64,000 bases of DNA from Homoserinibacter gongjuensis (GCF_030161875.1 NZ_BSVA01000001.1:558001-622000), one strand, 5' to 3'; positions 40,725-51,096 are shown, counted from the stretch's first letter. Translations and numbers: made by a program. Notes: generated by a model from the letters alone, not told the origin.

Positions 40725-42575
40725 ATGACGGAAGCCACGCCGATCCCGAGCATCCACGACGGTCACCACCCGCGCCCCCAGCTCGTGCGCTCGCGCTGGG
40801 CCGAGCTCTCGGGCCCCTGGCGGTTCGCCTTCGACGACGCCGACGAGGGGCTGGCGCGTGGCTGGCAGCACGACCCGGAGGCGATCACCGGCACGATCAC
40901 GGTGCCGTTCCCGCCCGAGTCGGAGGCCTCCGGGGTGCACGACCCCGGCTACCACCGTGTGCTCTGGTACCGCCGCACCGTGACCGCCGACGAGATCGCG
41001 GCATCCGGCCACGCCGCCGGACGCCGGCTCGTGCTGCACTTCGGCGCCGTCGACTACCGCGCCGACGTGTGGGTCGACGGATCGCACCTCGCCCGCCACG
41101 AGGGCGGCCACACGCCGTTCTCGGTCGAGCTGCCCGGCGACGGCCCCTTCGAGCTCGTGGTGCGCGCCGAAGACGACCCGCACGACCTCGCCCAGCCGCG
41201 CGGCAAGCAGGACTGGGAGCTCGAGCCGCACGTCATCTGGTACGCCCGCACGAGCGGTATCTGGCAGCCGGTCTGGCTGGAGTCCGTGCCGCGGCAGCGC
41301 ATCGAACGCCTCTCCTGGCGGCCGAGCGTCGCGGATGCCGAGGTCGCCGTCGGCATCGAGCTCGCAGCTCCGCCCGCGCCGGGCACGCGGGCGCGCATCC
41401 GGCTCTCCCTCCAGGGCGAGCTGCTCGCCGAGCACACCGCCCTGCTCACCCGCGCCGACGGGGTGGTGCGGGTCGCCGTCGACGCGCTACGCAACGGCCA
41501 GGCGCAGGACGACTACCTGTGGTCGCCCGAGCGGCCGACCCTCGTCGACGCGGAGGTCGAGCTGACGGCCCCCGGGCACGACCCGGACCGGGTGGCCTCG
41601 TACCTCGGCTTCCGCGAGGTCGGGGAGGCGGGCGGCCGGTTCCTGCTGAACGGGCACCCCTACGAGGTGCGCGGGGTGCTCTCGCAGGGCTACTGGCCCG
41701 CGTCCCACCTCGCGGCGCCGGATGCCGAGGCGCTGCGCGCCGAGGTCGAGCTCATCAAGGAGCTCGGCTTCACAACCGTGCGCGTGCATCAGAAGGTCGA
41801 GGATCCGCGCTTCCTGTCCTGGGCGGATCGCCTGGGGCTGCTCGTCTGGGAGGAGATGCCGAGCGCCTACGAGTTCACCGAGACATCCGTCGACCGTCTC
41901 ACGCGCGAGTGGATGGAGGTCGTGCGACGCGACGCCTCGCATCCCTGCATCGTCGCCTGGGTGCCGCTCAACGAGAGCTGGGGCGTGCAGCACATCGCCG
42001 CGGACGCGCGGCAGCGCGAGCTCACGCGCACCCTCTATCACCTCACGAAGAGCCTCGATCCCACACGACTCGTGATCTCCAACGACGGCTGGGAGCACAC
42101 CCGCTCCGACCTGTTCACGGTGCACGACTACGAGAACGACCCCGCGCGCCTGCTCGCCTCCTACGCGACGGAGGAGGACGCCCGGCGCACCCTGGAGGGC
42201 ATCGCGCCCAACGGCCGCCGGATGCTCGTGGGCACGCCGGAGGAGACCCGGGAGACAGCCGCTCGGGCGGTGATTCTGAGCGAGTTCGGCGGTGTGAGCG
42301 TGCTACAGCAGGAGCCCGGATCGTGGGGCTACCGGGTGGTGTCGTCGAACGAGGAGCTGGAGCGGCACCTGACCGCCCTGTTCGCGGCGGTGCAGCGGAG
42401 CGAGGTCCTCGCCGGGTGGTGCTACACCCAGCTCACCGACACCCTGCAGGAGAGCAACGGCCTCACCGACGCACAGCGCGTGCCGAAGGTGCCGGCGGAG
42501 CGCATCCGGGCGATCGTGCGCGGCCTCTCCGGGCCGCGATCCGACGAGCCGGAGGGCAGCGGCCCCGCCGGATGA
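40725..42575 (+). CDS. Glycoside hydrolase family 2 protein
   Basis: 616-residue retaining beta-glycosidase of the GH2 clan: N-terminal sugar-binding jelly roll (about 1-190), immunoglobulin-like middle (190-300) and TIM barrel with acid/base Glu417 in WVPLNESWG and nucleophile Glu520 in ILSEFGG. GH2 covers beta-galactosidases, glucuronidases and mannosidases; the sequence does not settle which, although a cytosolic role (no signal peptide) on imported sugars fits. ATG 40725 is chosen over 40713 because transcription should start at 40724-40725. Confidence 0.9.
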   Translation: MTEATPIPSIHDGHHPRPQLVRSRWAELSGPWRFAFDDADEGLARGWQHDPEAITGTITVPFPPESEASGVHDPGYHRVLWYRRTVTADEIAASGHAAGRRLVLHFGAVDYRADVWVDGSHLARHEGGHTPFSVELPGDGPFELVVRAEDDPHDLAQPRGKQDWELEPHVIWYARTSGIWQPVWLESVPRQRIERLSWRPSVADAEVAVGIELAAPPAPGTRARIRLSLQGELLAEHTALLTRADGVVRVAVDALRNGQAQDDYLWSPERPTLVDAEVELTAPGHDPDRVASYLGFREVGEAGGRFLLNGHPYEVRGVLSQGYWPASHLAAPDAEALRAEVELIKELGFTTVRVHQKVEDPRFLSWADRLGLLVWEEMPSAYEFTETSVDRLTREWMEVVRRDASHPCIVAWVPLNESWGVQHIAADARQRELTRTLYHLTKSLDPTRLVISNDGWEHTRSDLFTVHDYENDPARLLASYATEEDARRTLEGIAPNGRRMLVGTPEETRETAARAVILSEFGGVSVLQQEPGSWGYRVVSSNEELERHLTALFAAVQRSEVLAGWCYTQLTDTLQESNGLTDAQRVPKVPAERIRAIVRGLSGPRSDEPEGSGPAG

Positions 42576-42638
42576 TCGGGTAGGTCGATGACACCTTCGC
42601 CCGCTACTCTGACCTGAACACACCCGAAGGAGTGACAC

Positions 42639-43805
42639 GTGGGCTTCATCCAGGCATTCACCGGCGCGCTGGGCGGAACGTTCGCCGAACAGTGGATCGA
42701 CTTCTACACCGTCCCGAACGTGCAGCCCACGGCTGCACTGTTCCCGGTCGTGAAGAAAGAGACCGACGCGGGCCGCGGATCCAACACCAAGGGATCCGAC
42801 AACATCATCACCAACGGCTCGAAGATCGTCGTGCCCGAGGGCTACGGCCTCATCACTCTGCAAGACGGCGAGATCACCGGATTCGTCGCCGAGCCCGGTG
42901 GCTACATCTGGCAGTCGGATGACGTGAACAGCCAGTCGTTCCTCGCCGGGAACGGCTTCCTCAGCCCCGTCATCAAGCAGAGCTGGGAGCGTTTCAAGCG
43001 TGGCGGCATCCCCGGCTCCCAGCAGCTGGCGCTGTACGTGAGCCTCAAGGAGCTGCCCAACAACCGCTTCGGCACCCAGAGCGAGATCTACTGGGATGAC
43101 GCGTGGCTCGGCACCCAGGTCGGCGCGCTCACCCGCGGGTCGTACACCCTGCGCATCGTCGACCCGATCCTGTTCGTGAAGAACTTCGTTCCGGCCACCT
43201 ACCTCACCGGCGGCCAGGTCTTCGACTTCACCGACCTCAACAACGACGCCTCGACGCAGCTGTTCAACGAGGTGGTGTCGGCCCTGTCGCCGGCGTTCTC
43301 GAAGTACACCAACGATCCCGCAAAGGGTCGCATCACCCAGATCCAGTCCGACTCGCTCGGCTTCGCCAAGAGCCTCGCGGCCGCCGTCGAAGAGGGCTAC
43401 GACTGGAAGGCGAATCGCGGTCTCGAGATCGTGTCGACCGCGATCATCTCGATCGAGTACGACGCCGACACGACCGAGCTGCTCTCGAAGGTCAAGCGCG
43501 CCGATGCGCTCTCCGGTTCGCGCGGCAACTCGAACCTGCAGGCCTCGGTCGCGCAGGGCATCGAGTCGGCCGGCTCGTCGGAAGGCGGCGGCGGCAACCT
43601 GCTGGGCGTCGGCATGGCGGCCGGATCGCTCGGCGGCCTGGCAGGGCTGCAGCAGCCCGTCACCCCGGCACCGGCGGCGCCGTCGGCGGCGGCTGCGGCA
43701 GATGACCCGATGGCCAAGCTGACGCAGGCCAAGCAGATGCTCGATGCGGGGCTCATCACGCAGGAGGACTACGACGCCGTCAAGGCGAAGGTGCTCGGCG
43801 CGTAA
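42639..43805 (+). CDS. SPFH-domain protein (YdjI-like) with SHOCT tail
   Basis: 388-residue SPFH/virion-core-like protein: N-terminal GFIQAFTGALGGTFAEQWIDFY, SPFH body (SKIVVPEGYGLITLQDGEITG to IEYDADTTELLSKVKRAD), Gly-rich and Ala/Pro-rich linker, and a C-terminal SHOCT module (DPMAKLTQAKQMLDAGLITQEDY). Such YdjI-type proteins form oligomers at the membrane and in Bacillus sit in an operon with PspA-like YdjF and zinc-ribbon YdjG. GTG 42639 has GAAGGAG seven bases away. It is first of three co-directed genes. Confidence 0.85.
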   Translation: MGFIQAFTGALGGTFAEQWIDFYTVPNVQPTAALFPVVKKETDAGRGSNTKGSDNIITNGSKIVVPEGYGLITLQDGEITGFVAEPGGYIWQSDDVNSQSFLAGNGFLSPVIKQSWERFKRGGIPGSQQLALYVSLKELPNNRFGTQSEIYWDDAWLGTQVGALTRGSYTLRIVDPILFVKNFVPATYLTGGQVFDFTDLNNDASTQLFNEVVSALSPAFSKYTNDPAKGRITQIQSDSLGFAKSLAAAVEEGYDWKANRGLEIVSTAIISIEYDADTTELLSKVKRADALSGSRGNSNLQASVAQGIESAGSSEGGGGNLLGVGMAAGSLGGLAGLQQPVTPAPAAPSAAAAADDPMAKLTQAKQMLDAGLITQEDYDAVKAKVLGA

Positions 43806-43820
43806 CGCAGCCCGCAAGCG

Positions 43821-45166
43821 ATGACCGACCCGAACAGTCCCCAGCAGCCGCTCCCGCCCGCGGTTCCGCCGGTTCCTCCGGCGGGGCCCGCGGCGGGGTC
43901 GGCCGCGGCGCCGCCTCCCGCGGCACCGCCACCCGCACCTCCCGCGGCACCGGCGCCTGAAGCGTCGCCGCCCGAGACCTCGCTGCCCGAGGCGCTTCAG
44001 CGTGAGCCCGCACCGATCGACACGACCAACGCGAAGGGCGACGGCCTCACCAAGTGCCCCCGCTGCGGCTCCGCCGAGATCGGGCCCGTGCCCGGCACCG
44101 ACAACCTGCGTTGCGCCTTCTGCCGCTTCGAGTGGACGGCGGCGAGCTTCATGGCGAGCGTCGGATTCGACTCCCCATCGAGCAGCTGCAGGGCACGGTG
44201 CTCACCACGGGCGTGAGCGACATCGACGAGCAGGCATCCCACATCGTCACGATCAAGTGCCAGGGCTGCGGCGCCGAGGTCGTCATCAACACCGAGAGCC
44301 AGCTGCAGGCGCGCTGCCACTGGTGCCGGCAGACGCTGTCACAGCAGACGCAGATCCCGAACGGGGCGGTTCCGGATGCGGTGCTGCCGTTCCACCTGAC
44401 GCATGCGCAGGCGGTCGAGCAGGTGCGCAAGTTCGCGAACAAGCGCCGCCTGTTCGCGCTCAAGAAGTTCAAGCAGGAGTTCACGCCCGAGAACGTCGTG
44501 GGCGTCTACATGCCCTACCTGCTCGTCGACGGCAACGCCCACGCCGACATCGCCGGTTTCGGTGAGATCAAGACGCGGCAGTACCAGCGCGGGTCCGATA
44601 ACAACAAGACCACCTACTACGACGCCGACGTCTACCAGGTCACGCGCAGCTTCGATTTCACGGTCGACGACCTCACGATCGAATCGTCGTCGGCCCGCGC
44701 GAACCAGAACACGAAGCAGAACACGAACAACGTGATCAACACGATCCTGCCGTTCGACACCAAGAATGCCGTCAGGTACGACGCCAACTACATGGGCGAC
44801 TTCACCTCCGAGAGGCGCGACCTGAACGTCGAGGAGGTCATGCCGGTGGCACACAGCCAGATGCTCAGCATCGCGCGCCAGAAGGCGACCGATTCGACCC
44901 GCTACGACCGCGGCCTCCGGTGGGAGAGCGAAGCACTCGAGCTCAAGGGCACCCGCTGGGTCGCGGTGCTGCTGCCGGTGTGGCTCTACTCGTACTACGA
45001 GAAGAAGTCCGACGGCAGCGCCTTCCTCCACTACATCGCGGTCAACGGGCGCACGGGCGAGACGATGGGCAGCATCCCGGTGAGCGTGCCCAAGCTGCTG
45101 CTCGTGGCGCTCACCATCGGCACGGTGCTCGAAGGCATCGCCATCGCGATCGTGGCGAACTTCTAG
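43821..45166 (+). CDS. TFIIB-type zinc-ribbon membrane protein (YdjG-like), frameshifted
   Basis: About 448 residues. A Pro/Ala-rich N-terminus precedes a zinc ribbon (C79, C82, C98, C101: CPRCGSAEIG then RCAFC) and a second one (CQGCGAEV, CHWC), a large soluble domain (FALKKFKQEFTPENVVGVYMPYLLVDG) and one or two C-terminal membrane helices (LLLVALTIGTVLEGIAIAIVANF). The frame breaks near 44172 (four C for five). It lies 15 bases after the SPFH gene, matching the Bacillus ydjG-ydjI pairing. A membrane-stress role is inferred from that, not shown. Confidence 0.82.
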
Positions 45167-45175
45167 GAGGCCCGG

Positions 45176-45445
45176 ATGCTCGAACTCACCACGCTCATCG
45201 TCGCCGCATCCGACAGCGACTGGCCCGGCTGGCTGCTCGCCGCAGGCCCCGTCGGAGCCGCCTCGTTCTACTGGGCCGTCTGGATGGCGTATCGCAACAC
45301 GAACAAGAGCCACTCCTACGAGCGCGAGACCGAAGTCGTCGTCAGCAACATGACCGGCGGCGACGTCAAGGTCGGCGAGAACAACGGCACCCGCAACCGC
45401 TGGATCCAGGGGCGCAACGACGACAAGCCGCGTCAGCGGCTGTGA
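45176..45445 (+). CDS. Small single-pass membrane protein of the SPFH operon
   Basis: 89 residues: one membrane helix (WLLAAGPVGAASFYWAVWMAY), then a charged tail NTNKSHSYERETEVVVSNMTGGD. AGGAGG is five bases upstream of ATG and overlaps the preceding stop codon. No family recognised; it probably works with the two preceding proteins. Confidence 0.8.
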   Translation: MLELTTLIVAASDSDWPGWLLAAGPVGAASFYWAVWMAYRNTNKSHSYERETEVVVSNMTGGDVKVGENNGTRNRWIQGRNDDKPRQRL

Positions 45446-45451
45446 TTCTAG

Positions 45452-45473
45452 GCGCCGCGATAATCCGCGGCGC
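45452..45473. repeat. ATTA-centred palindrome, copy 3
   Basis: Perfect arms GCGCCGCG and CGCGGCGC around ATAATC; on the other strand the core reads GCGGATTATCGC, as in the copies near 15.5 kb. Confidence 0.7.
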
Positions 45474-45478
45474 TGCGC

Positions 45479-45514
45479 CGATTCCGGGCACGAGCGCGGT
45501 CGCGCCCGGAATCG
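45479..45514. terminator. Bidirectional hairpin
   Basis: Perfect 11-bp stem CGATTCCGGGC/GCCCGGAATCG with a 14-base loop, between the SPFH operon and the convergent lysC gene. Confidence 0.65.
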
Positions 45515-45595
45515 AGTGCGCACACGGCCGAGCTGCAGCTCCGGTGCTTGAGGAACGCCGCGCCGCAGGCGTGACACATCTTGAAACCGCCGTCA

Positions 45596-46859
45596 CTACC
45601 TTCCGGTTCCGGCGTAGACCACAGCTTCCGCGTCGCCGTCGAGACCGAAGGCCGTGTGCACGACGCGCATCGCGTCGGCGAGGGTGTCGGCTCGCGTGAC
45701 GACCGAGATGCGGATCTCGGAGGTGGAGATCATCTCGATGTTGATGCCCGCATCCGACAGCGCGCGGAACAGCTGCGCCGAGACGCCCGAGCTCGTGCGC
45801 ATTCCCGCCCCGACCACGGCGAGCTTGCCGATCTGGTCGTCGTACTGCAGCGCCGCGAATCCCGCCTCGGCCTGACCGGCACGCAGCACGGTGAGCACCT
45901 TCTCCCCTCGGCCTTCGGCAGGGTGAACGAGATGTCGGTGACGCCGGTGGATGCGGCCGAGACGTTCTGCACGATCATGTCGATGTTGGCGCCGGTCTTG
46001 GCGACGACCGAGAAGATCTCGGCGGCCTTTCCGGGCACATCCGGCACACCCACGACGGTGATCTTCGCCTCGCTGAGGTCGCCGGCGACACCCGTGATGA
46101 TGGGCTCTTCCACGGAATCTCCTCCACCTGGTTCACGACCCAGGTGCCTTCGTTGTTGTTGAACGATGAGCGCACGTGCAGCGTCACCCCGTGGCGACGC
46201 GCGTACTCCACGGCGCGGATGTACAGCACCTTCGCTCCGGCCGCGGCGAGTTCGAGCATCTCCTCGCTCGTCACCCGGCTGAGCTTGTGCGCCTTCGGCA
46301 CGACGCGCGGATCGGCGGTGAAGACGCCGTCGACATCGGTGTAGATCTCGCAGACCTCGGCTCCGAGAGCAGCCGCGAGCGCGACGGCGGTGGTGTCGGA
46401 GCCGCCGCGGCCGAGGGTGGTGATGTCGCGGCTGTCACGATTGAAGCCCTGGAAGCCGGCCACGATCGCGATCGCGCCCTCGTCGAGCGCCTCGCGCACC
46501 CGACCGGGGGTGACATCCACGATGCGTGCGGCGCCGTGGCGCGCATCCGTGATCATGCCCGCCTGGCTGCCGGTGTACGAGCGCGCTTCGAACCCCATAT
46601 CGCGGATGGCCATCGCGAGCAGGGCCATCGAGATGCGCTCGCCGGTGGTGAGCAGCATGTCCATCTCGCGGGGGTCGGGAATGGGCGACACCTGGTGGGC
46701 GAGGTCGATGAGCTCGTCGGTCGTGTCGCCCATGGCGGAGACGGCGACGACGACCTCGTTGCCCGCCTTGCGGGTCTCGACGATCCGCTTGGCGACCCGC
46801 TTGATGCTCTCGGCGTCAGCGACGCTCGAGCCGCCGAACTTCTGCACGATCAGGGACAC
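45596..46859 (-). CDS. lysC: Aspartate kinase, two frameshifts
   Basis: About 421 residues, first step of the aspartate amino-acid pathway. The kinase signature is [14 protein letters not shown], catalytic-domain motifs are [19 protein letters not shown], and two C-terminal ACT domains ([17 protein letters not shown] and [19 protein letters not shown]) bind lysine/threonine for feedback control. The frame breaks near 46110 (before [12 protein letters not shown]) and near 45904 (GAG-GGN-GAG, one base lost). GTG 46859 is chosen because SLIVQKFGG is the normal N-terminus. Normally adjacent to asd, but here 14 kb apart. Confidence 0.93.
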
Positions 46860-46934
46860 GGAAGGGCACTCCAGAGGGGAAGAGGACTCCGTCATCCTAC
46901 CGAGGGGCGTATGCCCCTCTGTTCCGTCGCCGTG

Positions 46935-47225
46935 CTACGCCGGCGCAGGTGTCGAGCGACCGTGCTCCGCGCGGCGGAAGAACACGAACGCCGCAACCGT
47001 GAAGGAGTTGACGAGCACAGCGATGATGTTCCAGAGCACGACCGAGGTCGAGCCGATCAGAGCCCCATAGACCACCCAGAGCACCTGGAAGCTGCCGGTG
47101 ATGGCCGCCATCCGCGGGTTCATGCCCCGGCTGGATCGGCGGCGCACCATCGTGATGAGGTCGGGGAGAGCGGCGAACGTCGTGCCCTCGCCCGCAATCA
47201 GCCCGATGATGATCGTGAAGTCCAT
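46935..47225 (-). CDS. SemiSWEET/PQ-loop small sugar transporter
   Basis: 96-residue protein with three membrane helices and the SemiSWEET layout: helix 1 IIIGLIAGEGTTFAALPDLI, cytoplasmic RRRSSRGMNPRM, then FQVLWVVYGALIGSTSVVLWNI and LVNSFTVAAFVFF. SemiSWEETs dimerise to move mono- or disaccharides. The PQ motif is replaced by LPD, which is seen in relatives; the substrate is unknown. Confidence 0.82.
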   Translation of the reverse strand: MDFTIIIGLIAGEGTTFAALPDLITMVRRRSSRGMNPRMAAITGSFQVLWVVYGALIGSTSVVLWNIIAVLVNSFTVAAFVFFRRAEHGRSTPAPA

Positions 47226-47253
47226 GGGACCTCCTCGAGGTGTCTCGGTACTG

Positions 47254-47850
47254 CTATTCGACCACCCGACGGCCCTCGAATGCGCGTCCGAGTGTGACCT
47301 CGTCGGCGTACTCGAGATCGCCCCCGACGGGGAGCCCGGATGCCAGACGCGTCACCCGCAACCCGGGCTGCACGAGCAGGCGGGTGAGATAGGTCGCGGT
47401 GGCCTCACCCTCGAGGTTGGGGTCGGTCGCGATGATGACCTCGGTGACGTCGGTCGACGCGAGTCGCTTGAGCAGTTGCGGGATGCGCAGGTCGTCGGGG
47501 CCGATCCCGTCGATCGGGCTGATGGCGCCGCCGAGCACGTGATAGAGCCCGCGGAACTCCCGCGTGCGCTCGATCGCCACGACATCCTTCGCCTCTTCGA
47601 CGACGCAGATGACGGCGCCGTTGCGGCGCGGGTCGCGGCAGATCCCGCAGGTGTCCTGTTCGGAGACGTTGCCGCACACCTGGCAGAAGCGAACCTTCTC
47701 ACGCACCACCGTGAGGATCTCGGCGAGCCGGGTGGTGTCGAAGCTCTCGGTCTGGAGGATGTGGAAGGCGATGCGCTGCGCCGACTTCGGACCGATGCCG
47801 GGGAGCTTGCCGAGCTCGTCGATGAGGTCCTGGACGATTCCCTCGTACAC
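47254..47850 (-). CDS. recR: Recombination protein RecR
   Basis: 198-residue recombination-mediator protein that with RecO/RecF loads RecA on gapped DNA. The helix-hairpin-helix is [17 protein letters not shown], the zinc finger [16 protein letters not shown], and the TOPRIM core [17 protein letters not shown] with [11 protein letters not shown] 47850 lies three bases after the dnaX stop, so the two form an operon. The ybaB/ebfC gene that usually separates dnaX and recR is missing. Confidence 0.96.
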   Translation of the reverse strand: MYEGIVQDLIDELGKLPGIGPKSAQRIAFHILQTESFDTTRLAEILTVVREKVRFCQVCGNVSEQDTCGICRDPRRNGAVICVVEEAKDVVAIERTREFRGLYHVLGGAISPIDGIGPDDLRIPQLLKRLASTDVTEVIIATDPNLEGEATATYLTRLLVQPGLRVTRLASGLPVGGDLEYADEVTLGRAFEGRRVVE

Positions 47851-47853
47851 GCG

Positions 47854-50039
47854 TTACGCCCCGCCGTCGGGCTCGGCGGTCGCTGCGGCCGGAGTCGCCG
47901 CGGGGGCGGGCTCGGGCTCCTCCACGAGACGCACCGGGCGATCGCTCGGGTTCAGCTGCACCTCTTCGATGAAGCTCGCCTTGAGCACCTCCCGCACGAC
48001 CGCCTCGCCGTAGCGACCGGGACGGTTCGGGTTCGAGGGCGGGCGCGCACCCTGTGGCGCCCGCGTGGACGCTGAGGCCTTCGGTCGGGCGGGGGCACCG
48101 CTCGGCGCGTCGTCGGCCTCGACGGGAGCCGCAGGCTCGGGCTCCTCGTCGGGCGGCGGCGCGTCGTCATCGTTCGGCGGCGGGGCGTCGTCATCGGATG
48201 CGGGCGCGCCGTTGGGTATCGCGGTGACGTTCCAGCCGGTGGCCGCGGACGCGGGCGTGGGGGCCGTCGCGGGGGCCGGCGTGGATGCGGATGCCGATGC
48301 CGATGCGGGTGCTTGGGCCGAGGCTCCGGATGCGGCTCCTTCGACGCGCGCGATGAACTTGACCCGCACCCCCAGCACCTGGAGGATCGCCTGCCGGAGG
48401 TGCTCGCTGACGCTCTCGCCCGCGCCCTGCGCCTGACGGAAGCTCTGCACGTCGTTATCGCTCGGGAAACTCAGCGTGAGCACCTCGCTCGCACTGTCGT
48501 AGGCACGCGGGGTGGAGGTGTAGACGACCATCCACGAGCCGCGCTTGATGCCCTGCACGACATCGAGGATCTCGGGCCACGCGTCGCGCAACTGCTGCAG
48601 GGTGACGGCGGTCGGCGTCGCCGGTGCCGCCGGGGTCTTCGCGGCGGGGGTCTTCGCGGCGGGGGCGGCGGCGGGCTCGGCGGGGGGCGGCTCGGCGGCG
48701 GTTTCGAGACGCGCCGCCCCGTCGGGTCGGCGCTCCTCAACCACCTGAGCAGCGGCAGCGGGGGCGGGGCGCTCGGAAGCGGGCGCGGGGCGCTCGACAG
48801 CGGGGGTGGGGCGCTGCGCGGCGGGGCGCTCAGCGACCGGGGCCGGGCCCTCGACCGCGGGAGCCGCATCCGCTCCCTCGATGCCGATGCGCCGCTCGAG
48901 GCGCTCGACTCGCGCGAGGGTGCCGCGCGCGGAGTCGTCGGCCGCGGGCACGAGCAGCCGTGCAGCCATGAGCTCGAGATGCAGGCGGGGCGAGGTGGCG
49001 CCCGTCATCTCGGTGAGCGATGAGTTCACGACGTCGGCGGCGCGCGACAGCTCGACCGTGCCGTATGCGGCGGCCTGGTGCTGCATCCGCTCGATCTCGT
49101 CGGCCGGCACACCGCGCAGCACGGCACCTGCCTCGTCGCGGGTGGCCGCGACGACGATGAGGTCGCGCAGGCGCTCGAGCAGGTCGTCGACGAAGCGGCG
49201 CGGGTCCTGCCCGGTCTGGATGACGCGGTCGACGCCCGCGAACACGCCTTGCGCATCGCGCGCCGCGAGCGCGTCGACGATCTCGTCGAGCAGGGCACCG
49301 TGGGTGTAGCCGAGCAGCGCGACGGCGCGCTCGTAGCGCACCGTGGCATCCTCGGAGCCGGCGATGAGCTGATCGAGCAGCGACAGGGTGTCGCGCACGG
49401 ACCCGCCGCCGGCGCGCACGACGAGCGGCAGCACGCCGCCCTCGACCTCGATACCCTCCTCGCCGCACAGGTGCTGCACGTAGTCGAGCATCTGGGCGGG
49501 GGCACGAGCCGGAACGGGTAGTGGTGGGTGCGCGAGCGGATCGTGCCGATGACCTTCTCGGGCTCGGTCGTCGCGAAGATGAACTTGACGTGCTCGGGCG
49601 GCTCCTCGACGAGCTTGAGCAGCGCGTTGAAGCCCTGCGGCGTCACCATGTGCGCCTCGTCGAGGATGAAGATCTTGTAGCGGTCGCGCGCCGGCGCGAA
49701 GGCCGCCCGGTCGCGCAGGTCGCGGGCGTCGTCGACGCCGTTGTGGCTCGCGGCGTCGATCTCGATGACGTCGAGCGACCCACCGCCGTCGCGCGCCAGC
49801 TCGCGGCAGCTCGCGCACTCGCCGCACGGGGTGTCGGTGGGCCCCTGAGCGCAGTTGAGGCAGCGCGCCAGGATGCGCGCGCTCGTCGTCTTGCCGCACC
49901 CGCGCGGACCCGAGAAGAGGTATGCGTGACCGACGCGGTCGGTGCGGAGCGCGGTGCGGAGCGGATCGGTCACCTGAGCCTGACCGATCAGTTCGGTGAA
50001 CGTCTCGGGTCGGTAGCGACGATAGAGGGCGGTGACCAC
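47854..50039 (-). CDS. dnaX: DNA polymerase III gamma/tau subunit, frameshifted
   Basis: About 728-residue clamp-loader ATPase. The AAA+ domain has GPRGCGKTTSARILAR, a zinc module CLNC...CGECASC, DEAHMVTPQGFNALLKLVEEPP and the sensor. A long Ala/Pro/Asp-rich linker leads to a short conserved C-terminus. The frame breaks near 49499-49503 (five C for six), in FRLVPPAQMLDYVQ. This is inside the ATPase core and lacks an A-rich slippery site, so it is not the programmed gamma/tau shift. GTG 50039 follows a TACTCT -10 box by six bases. Confidence 0.93.
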
Positions 50040-50045
50040 GGGTCC

Positions 50046-50051
50046 AGAGTA
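50046..50051 (-). promoter_or_regulatory. -10 box, leaderless dnaX
   Basis: TACTCT on the minus strand precedes GTG 50039 by six bases; there is no ribosome site. Confidence 0.45.
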
Positions 50052-50084
50052 GTCGGCGGCGCCGACCTCGGCCCGGCCGACGTC

Positions 50085-50582
50085 CTAGAGCAGCGCGGTG
50101 CGGCAGACCCATCCGTCTGGCATCCGTCCGGATGCCAGGAACGTCGCGAGTTCGGCCTGCTCCTCGGGATCGAGTGCGGGCTGAGCGCGCGGGTAGATCA
50201 CGGGCTCCTCCTTCGCGTTGTGGCTCTCGAGCAGACCGAGCAGTTCGAGGCAGTCGCCTCTCAGCTGCTGCGGCTCGCCGTCGGCGAGGCGCGCCTCGAG
50301 CTCGTCCATCGCGCGCCAGATCGCGCCGTGCTCGCGCAGCATCACTTGGATCGGGATGCCGAGGCCACCGGATGCCAGGGTCGGGAAGACGAACTCCTCC
50401 TCGAGGTAGATGTGGCGTCGCAATGCGGCCATGGCATCCAGGAGCGGCGTCGCGTCGGCACCCTCTCCGTTGTGCAGGTTCGCGAGGTAGCGCTCGATGC
50501 CGCCGTCGATGTCGTGGTGTTCGCGCGTGAGCAGGGCGGCGAGGTCGAAGGCCTCCCCCGCCGCGGCATCCGTGTCACTCAT
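50085..50582 (-). CDS. Hemerythrin-like (HHE) domain protein
   Basis: 165-residue four-helix protein with the hemerythrin ligand series EHHDIDG, HIYLEEEFVFP, REHGAIW and SHNAKEEPVIYP, giving five histidines and two carboxylates for a diiron site. Such cytosolic proteins bind oxygen or NO, or handle iron or peroxide. It starts six bases after the OsmC-family stop on the same strand, so the two form an oxidative-stress pair. Confidence 0.87.
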   Translation of the reverse strand: MSDTDAAAGEAFDLAALLTREHHDIDGGIERYLANLHNGEGADATPLLDAMAALRRHIYLEEEFVFPTLASGGLGIPIQVMLREHGAIWRAMDELEARLADGEPQQLRGDCLELLGLLESHNAKEEPVIYPRAQPALDPEEQAELATFLASGRMPDGWVCRTALL

Positions 50583-50588
50583 CGCGGA

Positions 50589-51030
50589 TCACTCGTCCAG
50601 TGCGGCCGAGACGGTGACCTCGGCACCCGCGAACAGGCGCGAGATGGGGCAGAGGGCGGCGGCCTCGTCGACCGCGGTCGCGAAGCCTGCGGCATCCATG
50701 CCCGGAACCCGCGCATGCACGTCGAGGTGCGACCCGGTGATCGTGGGCAGCCCCCACGTCGGCGAGCGTCACGGTCGCCACGATGCGCAGCTCGTCCGGT
50801 GTGACGCCGTGCTCACCGAGCCGCAGTGCCAGCGCCATCGAGAAGCACGAGGAATGGGCGGCCGCCGCGAGCTCCTCGGGGCTCGTCTTGCCGTCGGGGC
50901 GCACGGTGCGCGAGCCCCGCGTGACGCCGAAGCCGTCGAGTGCCGTGCTGCTGGATGCTCCGAGCACACCGGACCCTGCCGTGAGGGATCCGCTCCAGGT
51001 GGTCTGTACGCTGCGTTCTGCAATGCTCAT
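50589..51030 (-). CDS. OsmC/Ohr-family thiol peroxidase, frameshifted
   Basis: About 147-residue protein reducing organic hydroperoxides. The family cysteines are visible in AAAHSSCFSMALA and AAALCPISRLF. The N-terminus begins SIAERSVQTTWSGSL after ATG 51030 with a GAGGAA ribosome site. The frame breaks near 50751-50756, where five G should be six (DVG-LPTITGSHLDV). It lies immediately upstream of the hemerythrin gene. Confidence 0.85.
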
Positions 51031-51083
51031 GTTCCTCAACGTAGACCCGGCGCTCGGCGCGCCACCGGGCCTTTAGTACCAGC

Positions 51084-51089
51084 TAGACT
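51084..51089 (+). promoter_or_regulatory. -10 box of the SRP RNA gene
   Basis: TAGACT lies seven bases before the presumed RNA 5' end. Confidence 0.45.
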
Positions 51090-51096
51090 CATGGTC

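Noticed and set aside
45448..45579. Possible 43-residue Cys-rich protein on the minus strand (MCHACGAAFLKHRSC)
   Set aside because: Its C-terminus is encoded by a hairpin and a palindrome and there is no ribosome site; the CxxC resemblance could be chance, but it deserves a conservation check.
49490..49510. Programmed frameshift producing gamma and tau in dnaX
   Set aside because: It lies inside the AAA+ domain, lacks an A-rich slippery heptamer, and the same C-run deletion occurs in many unrelated genes here.
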